Shown: positions 11,203-20,216 of the stretch, in pieces
How positions within the stretch are numbered: the first letter of the stretch is position 1
Layout of the letters: each line of letters opens with the position of its first letter
NCBI GenBank assembly: GCA_001179505.1
Contig: CDMY01000720.1
Location: forward strand, 3,472 to 27,629
From: Vitrella brassicaformis
Taxonomy: Eukaryota > Sar > Vitrellaceae
Direction of reading: 5' to 3'
Length of the DNA: 24,158 nt
Program-made: the position numbers and the translations under genes
The notes under the pieces: model-generated
What the model saw: only the letters and a program-made list of their open reading frames with translations
Told to the model about the DNA's origin: nothing
The model's database searches: none

Positions 11203-11452
11203 TCAGGCCTGAGGCTCGCCGTGATCCTTCCAGTACTTCCACTTGATCAACCCTCCGCGCCACATACATCACATATATGTCCACACGCAGATCTAATTAA
11301 TATGTATATCAGTACCTACCGGGGAAGTAGAAGCCAAAGAGGCGCTTGACGCCGTGCGGAGTTGTCACGGAGAAGCGGTCGAAGCAGTATGGGCGGTCAT
11401 GACAGGGGCCGCCACAAAAATGGCGTGAAAGAGCGCCACGGCAGCCAAACAT
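11203..11452 (-). CDS. Small 60-aa protein, two exons, possibly mitochondrial
   Basis: Exon 1 is 11452-11320 and exon 2 is 11252-11203, joined by a 67-bp intron with a strong GTAGGT donor. The intron splits a Gly codon and the frame continues to a TGA. The ATG at 11452 is the first in its frame, because an in-frame TGA lies seven codons upstream. The protein starts MFGCRGALSRHF, a basic/hydrophobic start like a mitochondrial presequence. It then has CGGPCHDRPYC and a C-terminal part, VKRLFGFYFPGLIKWKYWKD, with aromatic, membrane-interface character. Such short proteins are often subunits of respiratory complexes in alveolates, but I cannot name a family and this is inference. The junction and the aromatic-rich C-terminus make a real gene likely. 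A longer model with more upstream exons is possible if the AG just before the ATG is used as an acceptor. Confidence 0.6.
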
Positions 11453-11855
11453 CCTGTCTACAGCAAGGCTTCACCGCAAATGGCGCCGCTGTGTTGCCCG
11501 CTCGCCTGCAGGTTCAGGGATCGCGTGGGGGCGATCCTGTGCGTCCACTGTGTTGTCTGACGACACGCAGGTGCCCTTGGCGCGGTGGCCAAGATGGGTC
11601 AAACTTGAAGGGTTTGGAGCTTGCGTTCGGGTCGGAGAAAGAAGGCAGCTCTCTTCTTCCATAGTTTTGGCTACTACGCAGGATGTCCTGAGGCAGTCCC
11701 GTCCGTCGCTGCACGTGTGCACCTCCTCTCTCCCTCCCTGCCTACCCATCCTATCCCACCCACCCATCCCGCCACCAAGTGCACGTGCAGGCATCTACCT
11801 ACCCCAGGTGGCTGGCTGGCTGTCCGTCTGTCTGTGAGAAGGCTGCTGTGAGGCC
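11453..11855. promoter_or_regulatory. Shared 5' flank of divergent 60-aa gene (-) and CCCH gene (+)
   Basis: A 403-bp stretch between two divergent start codons. It is GC-rich and open in several frames, but I find no splice-supported exon. A short inverted repeat GATCG..CGATC is at 11519-11536, and a C/T-rich run with CTGTCCGTCTGTCTGTGAG lies just before the plus-strand ATG. It probably holds both promoters; no TATA box is obvious. Confidence 0.45.
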
Positions 11856-14800
11856 ATGGCGCTCAAGCGCGTGTTGGAGGACGACCAGCTGCACCGATTC
11901 CGCACCTGGCCATGTGAGCGGACTGCATGGATGCATCTGGGGACATGTGTGGGGGTCGGGGAGGCTGCTGGCGAGGGGAATGCACCGTGTCTCTGCACCA
12001 CATGCGGCACAATGGGCGTACATGAGCAGAAACGCCTGGTTCTCCCTCTGTGTGTGGCGTGTTGTGTGTGTGGTGTGTAGGTGAGCGTTTAGAGGCCCTG
12101 TGGCGTGACCCGAGAGGACAGAACGTGTGTGGCTTCGGCGCACAGTGAGCACATGCACCCACATGCACACATACGGGGGAGATCTGGGCAGGAAAGGCAT
12201 AGATCTACGTGTGTGTGTGGGTGTGGCCATGTGTGTTGTGTGTAGGTGTCAGTATTCCCATGAGGTCCACTGGGTGCGCCGTTCACCTGTGCGTCGGGTG
12301 CGTCCGCCAACACATCACAACACACATGCCCTCTCCAGGGAGAGAGATCTACGTGTGTGTGTGTCGCGCCTGTGGTGTTAATCTCTGCAGCTGGGCAAGC
12401 AGGGCATCCTCTACGGTCCCAAGATCTGCCCTCGCGTGAGCGCAACCACACGTATCTCCCCACCCCTCACACCCACATGTGGCGCACCGTGTGTAGGTGA
12501 CGTTGACCAAGACGCGCCGCACTGTGGGCGTGGTGGAGTTCGACTTCGTCCATCTGCAGAACGACTGCAACGCGTACGCACACAGTGGATGGCCAATGGC
12601 CAATGGACCATCCGCACACAACAGACCAGACGTTGATGGGCGGATCTTCACCTGTGTGTCTTTGTGTGGTGATGTGTGTGGCGTGTGGTGTGTGCAGTGG
12701 TCGTGAGTGTCCGTTCAGCCACACACGGGTGAGTTGAGTGTAGTGGGGGGATCACACACACGCAGCGGCACAGAGGGAGGGAGGGAGGGAGGGAGAGAAA
12801 CAGAGAGGGAGGGGTGGTGGTGGTGTCACTGGTCCACATGTATGTATACATGTGTGTGTGCAGGAGGAGCAGTTCTACCATCCCAAGGTTAGTCAGTCAT
12901 CCCATTCGTCCACACACATCACGTCACATCACATCACACGCTACAACACGGCTCATGGTGCATGTGTTGTCTGTCTTGTCTTGTGTTGCCTGCGTTCCAT
13001 TCCATCATTCAGTTGTACAAGACGATCATGTGCCCGTATCTGGCCACGGGACCCTCATGCCCACACCACTACTGCCCATGTGGTACGGTACACGCAGCAC
13101 AATGGCCAACACACATCACACACATCACCCAACACACACACCTTCACCCGTGTGTGTGTTGGGTGTGCAGCCCACAGCATGGACGAGTTGCGCGAGCGCG
13201 AGGAGAGCATCGAGGAACTAGGTAGGGATCCGCACACACACACACACACACAGGGGGGGGGGAGGGGAGGCCTCCTGTGCACATCACATGGCGTGTGTGT
13301 GTGTGCGTATGTTGCTGATGTCAGCTTTGCCGACGGATACTGAGGCCCTTAAGGAGGCCATGCCGCCCATCTACACACACGTACACACACCACACCACAC
13401 CACAGCGCAGCACAGCACAGCCAGGCCACACACTCATCCCCTCATCCATGCACTCATCCATCCGTGTGTCACCCACCTGTAGGTGTCGTTGTCGTTGGAG
13501 ATGAACCCACCACCCAGATCCATCCCAGTGCCACGAGGTGGGTGGGTGGACACACAACTCTCAACTCATTCTCGCACGCACAGACTCACACACATACAGA
13601 GGGAGGGGGAGAGAGAGGGCATCACTGGCACACACGGATCTCTGTGTACGTGTGTGCGCATCTGTCTGTCTGTGTGTATGTGTGCATTCAGGTGGCTGTC
13701 TGCGTATCGCCCAGAAGGACCAGCTGAACCGGCAGCGCATGGCCGACCGCTACAAAGACGCATACGGAGGCAACAGACAGTCCACCGACCCATACATGCC
13801 TCCGGGAGGCACTCGCATGGTCGGTGGGTGGGCAGGGTGGGCACACACCCCACCACAGACACGCCAACGCACACACGGACGGATGGAGGGAGAGGGAGAC
13901 AGAGAGAGAGATGGGTTGCTATCTTTCCTTATCTGTCTCCTTCCTCCCTGTCTGTCTGCCTTTACACATGCACAGGTTGGCGGCGGCGGTGTCAACGTCG
14001 GCTACGGCAGGTGAGATGAGAGCACACCATACCCACCGCACGAACCATTGCATAACCGTTTGTGTGTTGGTGTCTGTCTATATCATGTGATGTGTATCGG
14101 TCAGCCACCGCGGTGCGTACGGCACGGGCGCATACGGAGGCAGCAGCCGGGCCGGCGGGGAGGTGTGTCGATTCACGGGCAGCAGCTACGATAGGCGTCG
14201 CAGCGGCGGATACTCTGGCGGGGGTGGTGGGGGCTATAGGTATAATACCTACCTACACCCACCAGAAACACACCCACAGCATCCATCAATCAGCCGCACG
14301 AGTGAGGTGATTGATGTGTCTTGTCTGTGTGCGGTCAGTTCTGGCGGAGGCGGTGGGTACGGCGGCGACCGTGGCTACTCTGGCGGCGATCGCGGCTACT
14401 CTGGCGGGGGCGGTGGGGTTGGGGGATACAGCAGTGGGGGCGGGGGATACGGGGGCTCGTCTGGCGGCGGGGGATATGGGTACGCATACACAACACAACA
14501 CAACACAACAACAACCTCCCTCCCACACCCATCGGCAAATGCATCATGATGTGTGTCTGCTGGTGCCTGTGTGTGTCTCAAGGTACAACTACCGCTCCGG
14601 CCCGTCCATCTCGATCGGTGCTGGTGTTGGTGGCGGTCTGAGCGGGCTCATCGGAGGGAGCGGCAATAGCAGCGGCGGCGGACAGACACACCCAATCACA
14701 CGCGGCGGTAGCAACGGCGGATTCGGCGGCATCGGTACGCACACGCACTCACACACACCGAGAGATGCGTGTGTCCATCTCGAGAGATGGACAGACACCA

Positions 14801-16971
14801 TAAGATGTCTGTCATGTGTGAGTCTAGGTGGCGGCCATGGCGGCGGCGGTTTGGCCATCATGACACCCACTCCACCTCACCCGATGTCGCTCTCGGTGAG
14901 AGTTAGTTGACAACACGACATCCTCACAGAGACACCCACCCTGTATGGCCACTTTGTGTGTGTGGTGCAGACGTTGATGCGCGTGTTGCCCAAGGAGGCC
15001 ATGATGGATCTGCCAATCCCGACCATCAATCCCTTCTACGGACACCCACACCCACACCCACTCCCACAGCCACAGCCACCGGCACACAACCACCACTCGT
15101 ACCCACTGGCCATCGAGCACTTCATCGACTCAAACGCACCTACACCCATGTAAACCAAACCCCCTCTCCACCAACACACACACACAGAGAAAGAGAGACA
15201 TCGTGTGGTGTGTTGTGGGTGTCAGTTCGGCTCCCGGTTTGTTGCCGACCCCGCTGGCCATCAATTTGGAGTTCCACCACAAGATGCACCAGATGGGCGG
15301 CGGCGGAGGGATGGACGCACACACACCCATGGCGGCACACAACAACAACAATCCGTTCCCACACGTAAGCCCTTCCTTCTTTCCCCCACCCCCACCCGCA
15401 CAAATGGATGGATGGATCTCTCTCTCTCTGTGTGTGTGTGTGCAGACGATGCCGTTGTCGGTGTATGCGTTGGAGGGCGAGTGGGTGGACCGCTTCCCCG
15501 AGCCCCCCGTCATCCCGCCCTTCACCCCCTCGTGCATCAACACCCCCAAGAGCACCAACACCGCCACCAATATGAAGAAGAAAATACTCAACAAACCCGT
15601 CGCAAAGAAACGTACACTCCCCACCCCACACCCACACCCACACCCTACCCACAGACACACAAACAGAGAGGTAGGGAGAGGACGCATGTGCGTGTGTGTG
15701 TGTGTGTGTGTGTGCAGATGTGGAGTTTGTGTGTGCGGACGAAACCAATCTGTCGACGGCCGAGAACAGCGGAGACGAGGGCAACAAACACGACGTAGGC
15801 GACCACCCAACCTGTCAAGGACAGACAGACAGAGGCAGACAGACAGACAGAAACGTGTGTATGTGATGTCTTGTGTAGGATGATGATTTCGACTATGACG
15901 AGTTCGACCAGACGTACAACTGCACCAACTGTATGTCTCACAGACCCCATCACACACACACAGCCTCTGGACGGATGGATGGATGTGTGTGTGTGTGTGA
16001 TCTGCAGACGTGTCGGCATCCTACACGACGGGCACCACTGCGCCACTGATCGAATACGCCTACACAATGCCGGTACGCGCACACACATCCACCCCACCCC
16101 ACCCATACACATGTGACACACGTGTGCGTGTCCCCGTGTCTCGGTGCCATTGGTTGATTGCAAATTGCAGGTGCACCAGACACCGATGCCGTATCAGTTT
16201 CCGGCGGCCAACTCGCCGTTCCCTCCGCTGCTCGACACACCACACACATATGAGGTGCGTACGCACCTAGAGAGGGAGGGAGGGAGGTACACACACGACG
16301 GATGGATGGATGTGTGTGTGGTGATACATATATGTGGTCAGTTTCCGCACTTCACAGGGGCGCTGCCTCCCCCGCCGCCCATGTACACCAACACCAACAC
16401 CAACATGCAGTTCATGGTACATATGATCCATACAAGACACACACACACGCACAGACGGATGGATGCACACGCTCCGTCTAGGCTCACACACTGACTCCCC
16501 GGCCCCCTCCACCCCCTCCACCACCACCCATGGACGACACCGATACGGTACACATCCCCCGAAAACCTGCCACGCACTACATCAATCAACCTCCTTCTCT
16601 CTCTGTGTGTGTGTGTTGACTGCGCCTGTGTGTCGACAGGTGGTGCAGACGGCTCATCCGTATGAGGTGGTGCACCAGTGTGTGCCGATGGTCCCAAAGG
16701 TAGAGGAGATCGCTGACAACGAGTATGCTGAGGGGGAGGGAGAGGGACAGGGGGAGGACCACAACAATGGCAGTGATGGCAGTGATGGCAGTGGCGGACT
16801 GCAGGAGGATACTGAGAGTACGGTTCATTTCATGACACACAAACGACGCACCCATCCATCCATGTATATATTGTGTGGACATTCCTCTCTCTCTCTCTCT
16901 GTCTCTCTCTCTCTGTCTCTCTCTGCGTGTGTGTGGATGATTTAGGCAAGGAGGAGGGCAGCAACAACTAG
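11856..16971 (+). CDS. CCCH zinc-finger RNA-binding protein (Unkempt/TTP-like) with glycine-rich region, 774 aa, 28 exons
   Basis: Likely binds mRNA and affects its stability or translation. Exons: 11856-11913, 12081-12144, 12246-12273, 12391-12435, 12497-12573, 12698-12728, 12864-12887, 13013-13082, 13171-13221, 13325-13380, 13483-13537, 13692-13819, 13976-14010, 14105-14239, 14339-14479, 14583-14734, 14828-14895, 14971-15149, 15226-15364, 15446-15611, 15718-15794, 15879-15930, 16008-16072, 16171-16254, 16342-16416, 16482-16547, 16640-16817, 16946-16971; all in frame, 2325 nt. Finger ends are C36-x5-C42-x3-H46 and C89-x5-C95-x3-H99. A third finger is C116-x8-C125-x4-C130-x3-H134, preceded by YHPKLYKTIMC and followed by a MDELRERE helix, as in the KTxxC...FAHxxxELR context of this class. 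Residues 230-406 are Gly/Tyr/Ser-rich (GGYSGGGGGY, GGDRGYSGG), a likely phase-separating domain. Next come His/Pro-rich stretches, an acidic DDDFDYDEFD (about 594-603), poly-Pro (about 690-702) and a Gly/Glu/Asp-rich tail. Exon 3 could end at 12264 instead. Confidence 0.9.
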
Positions 16972-19095
16972 GTAGCTCAGCTCACTGCTGCTGTTGGTTG
17001 TCGTTGTTGCCCATATCACATGGATCGTATCGATCGTATCGTAGCGTCACATCACACCACACCCTTCGCCCATTCATACTGGACACACACCCATATGGCG
17101 TGTGCGATGAATGGGCTGACTAGGTAGCTAAGACGGTAGGGGAGGGAGGGAGAGAAAGGGGAGCACTGACTTTCTCTTACTCAGCCACTTGCTGGGCGGG
17201 GGGGTGGTTGCTGCCATACGCACACACACATGGACACATGCAGACATGCATCGTTCCATCAATCCATTCCATGCATCCACTGACTGGGCTGTGTTTACAT
17301 CCTTACATGTGAGTGTAGGCAGGCAGGCAGACAATACACACATACATAACACAAACACAAACAAACAGCACTTGCTTGTACAAAGAGAGAGAACAGACAG
17401 ACAGACCCAATTTTGCCTTCCTTCGCTTCAGTTCAACACCCCCACACACAGACACTGACAAACAAACAGACAGACAGACAGACGACGTGTGTGTGTGTGT
17501 GTGTGTTTCGTATCCATTTCGTACCTCCATATGCATGTACGTGTTCAAATGCAATGCATTCGATATACATTGCACTATATACGTCTCAGTGCAATGGAAT
17601 GCCTTGCCATGCTTCCCTTCCTGTGTTTGTATATATATTTGTCGCTCATCGCCCATTCCCTCAATAAGTAAATAGCCTGAGAACCCCCCTGGCCGATGCG
17701 ATGCACCCGCATCCTTCGGTCGATCCTTTTTGCTAGATATACTACACAGAGCAACACCATATATGTATTTGTCCACCTCTGTCAATTGTCTGTGTATCGT
17801 GTGTCTCTGCGTGCATTGCATTGGTCGGTCGGCGTTCGGCTGATGCGACGCATCCACACACACATATACATCTACATATATACATGTGTGGCTGTCTACC
17901 CACCCATCTGTGTACATACAAAGGGAAAGGCTGCTGACCACTCACTGGTAGGAAGGCACAGAAAAGGACAGAAAGGCTGGCTGATGGATTGCGCGGAGAC
18001 AGAAAGAAAGAATGCTCGGCCGGCCAGCTGGCCTCTCATTGACCCAACACAGCACAACACGGCACGCACCAACCCCACGTACATGCCTGGAGGTTTCTCC
18101 CTTGTGTGCCTGTCTTGCGCAGCCATCCGCACATGCGCGTAGCTAAGTTAGATGTATGGATGTGTGTGTGTGTCAGTCACTCATCGATGCATTGCATTCA
18201 CGCACTCACTGATGGGTTTAATCCTCACCTTGCTGATTGACATGCATGCAGTCGAATGCCACGCCACGCCACCACACGCCACCCCATGTACACACACACG
18301 TGTATGAGTGCGTGACGTTGAGTGTTGTGTTGGTTAACGTAGAAATGCTACATGCAGGAATGGGATGGGTGTGGACGGATGGATGGATGAGTGTAGTCTT
18401 CACGTGTTGCCTGCCGTGCTGTGGTCTCGTGTCGATCCGTGGCTGGTGCTGTGCTGCAGCCGGACACAGACTTGTGTGTACGGCTACAGTTGTGCACCAG
18501 CCCTGGATCGACACACGAGATGACGCATGCACGCACACGCCTGTCTGTATGTGTGATGCTGTGGGGTGTGTGAGCGAATGGGTGGTAGGCCCTGTTTACG
18601 GGCATGGATGGTCATAACACATAACACATACACTGCTAGATAGGCTTAGGACCACTGGAGGATGAGGGGGAGTGGGTGGGTTTGTCGCTGGGAGTGGAGA
18701 GCTGCCGCTGATTGTGTAAATAGCGACCGACTGACCGAGCTATGACAGCGATAGGTGAACGGACGGGACCAGTGGGGATAATGTGACACCTAAACCTTTT
18801 ACCCCCCAACACAACACCTGAGGCGATACATGTATGAGTCAAGTCAAAGATGCTTACTTCCAAATACTCTGCAGAGCGACAGACGGGATCAAATGTTTCA
18901 TCAATACGTGCGTGCACACACGGGTCTACCGATGCACACGCGACCGATCAAACAGCCAAAATGAGAATGGACCAACCATGCTCTTCTCAACTAACAGTCA
19001 CAGACAAAAAAGATGCAGCCACCGTCTACGGCCCATCCATCCATCATCACAGACACAAATTTCTCCCTCTCTCTTGGTGTGGTTCAGTCCGTCCG
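16972..19095. other. Intergenic region between convergent CCCH (+) and FKBP (-) genes
   Basis: About 2.1 kb with no recognised gene. It contains CA, GACA and TG microsatellites, GATCGTATC repeated at 17025-17043, and a TATA-like TATATATATTT at about 17629. It also holds the 94-nt hairpin at 18426-18519. A 212-codon minus-strand open frame (17303-17941) has low-complexity ends and no recognisable domain, so I do not call it. A minus-strand frame at 18636-18917 is also open without support. Confidence 0.5.
18426..18519. ncRNA. 94-nt imperfect hairpin, candidate structured RNA or miniature element
   Basis: The two halves are near reverse complements along their length. CTCGTG pairs with CACGAG, TCGATCC with GGATCGA, CTGGTGC with GCACCAG, CTGCAGCCG with CGGCTACAG (one G-U) and ACACA with TGTGT, leaving a loop of about 6 nt around GACTTG. 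Small bulges and mismatches separate the paired blocks. It lies outside all recognised genes. A precursor-hairpin RNA, a folded untranslated region or the remnant of a palindromic transposable element would all look like this. The strand cannot be decided because both transcripts would fold. Confidence 0.45.
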
Positions 19096-19597
19096 TCACC
19101 GGACGATGGCCAGCAGCCGCAGCTCAACAAAAGCCGGTCTGTCGTAAAAGTACATGCCCGGCGGCAACACAATGCGACGCACCTCACCCACACTACACAC
19201 ATAATCACACAGACAGACGAACAAAGAAAGAGATGGAGTGAGTGTGTGCATCTCTGCCTCCCTCCTTCCCTCCCTCTCCTTACCGCATGTGTGTCATGGC
19301 TTCCCTCTCCCACTCAGCCGACAGCTCAGACACGCGGATCTCATCCCCACGGTCCTCCCCTCTGTTCGGGCTGCACAAGAGTCACTGAATGCATTCACTC
19401 ACCCCACCCCACCCACCGAACCGATTGACAGCTCCTTGCTTACCTCACCTGTCAAATGCGTCCAGCCATTCTATCTGGTCGAACTTGACCGTGGAATCAA
19501 GGTTCGGTGAGGGCCCCGAGCCCTCGGTGACTATGCGGTAGCTCACACCAGAGGGCAGCGACGCGAAAGGCTCACTCTCACCAGCCGAAGTCGACAT
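19096..19597 (-). CDS. Diverged FKBP-type peptidyl-prolyl isomerase, 110 aa (minimal model)
   Basis: FKBPs catalyse cis-trans isomerisation of proline peptide bonds in protein folding. Exons: 19597-19449, 19370-19284, 19192-19096, joined in phase 2 by GTGAGG and GTAAGG donors, giving 110 aa, close to the single-domain FKBP12 size. Visible family features in order: LPSGVSYRIVTEGSGPSP, then VKF...WLDAFDSP (the YTG-strand and FDSS positions), then W...EAMTHMRVGEVRRIVLPPG (the Trp floor of the pocket, then MxxGExRRxxxPP), then VELRLLAIV at the end. The usual HYTG and the flap before the last strand are altered or short, so activity is uncertain. The ATG at 19597 is the minimal start. An open stretch with a GTAAGG donor (about 20146-19839) and a 32-nt exon (19716-19685) could add an N-terminal extension, perhaps a targeting region, but the joining phase is unclear. 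This is the last recognised gene before the telomere. Confidence 0.72.
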
Positions 19598-20150
19598 CAA
19601 TATCTCTGACGTGCGTCTGTTGGAATGAATGAATGGATGACGGACATTCACTGGATGAGGTTTGTTATCAGCGTGGCAGCTCACCTTTGAAGTGGATGGT
19701 GTCCTTGTTTTGTTGCCTGAACGCGACAGACAGACAGACAGCAGCAGACATGTACAGACAGAAAGGCCAGCGCATTCATTTAGGTCAGTGATGAGCGCAT
19801 CACTCAGTGCGTCAGTGACTGTTGGGCCTCCCTTACCTCCGATGTCTGTCAGCTCAACGCCCCCGCCACCCCACCGCAGCAGTCGAGAGGACGACTGACT
19901 CGAGGGACTCTTCTCGCCCTCTTGTCGGCCGAGTGCCTCACTCTCGCAACGCAAGGCGCACAAACAAAACGCCGCACTTCGGCCTCTCGTGGGGCTATAG
20001 GGTAACAAACCCCTTGACCCCTCGTCAAACCCTGTAGCCAACGGCCCTTTCACACCCTTTGGCCCTCCGGCTCTTTCGGTTTTTGAGATTGGCTGTGTCC
20101 TCCTTCCCTTCCCTTCCCTTTGTTGTGTGGTCGGCCCAGCCCACACACGT
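19598..20150 (-). other. Possible 5' exons of the FKBP gene
   Basis: On the minus strand an ATG at 20146 opens a frame that reaches a good donor (GGAG then GTAAGG, at about 19838). A second short block, 19716-19685, is flanked by GTTCAG and GTGAGC. Joined in phase 1, then phase 0 to an acceptor ending CGTCAGAG (before ATATTGATG), they give a continuous frame into the FKBP. The predicted extension is rich in Gly, Arg, Ser and Glu without a clear signal or transit peptide. The splice choice is not unique, so this is only a candidate. Confidence 0.35.
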
Positions 20151-20216
20151 GTCAGGCGGGGCGGCTGCTGGCGGCACTGACACGTCAGTCAGGTCAGTGA
20201 GTGTGTGAGGCGCCTC

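Noticed and set aside
17620-17735. TATATATATTT followed by a T-run, possible Pol III RNA gene
   Set aside because: Only a TATA-like string and a five-T run are present; no match to U6, 5S, SRP or tRNA features could be seen.
17303-17941. 212-codon minus-strand open frame
   Set aside because: Both ends are low-complexity translations of TG and GACA repeats, no domain or splice structure is visible, and chance open frames are common here because the repeats lack stop codons.
18636-18917. Minus-strand open frame downstream of the FKBP gene, possible extra 3' exon
   Set aside because: The FKBP frame reaches a TGA right after the last family strand at 19096, as expected for a single-domain protein, and no good acceptor joins this region.
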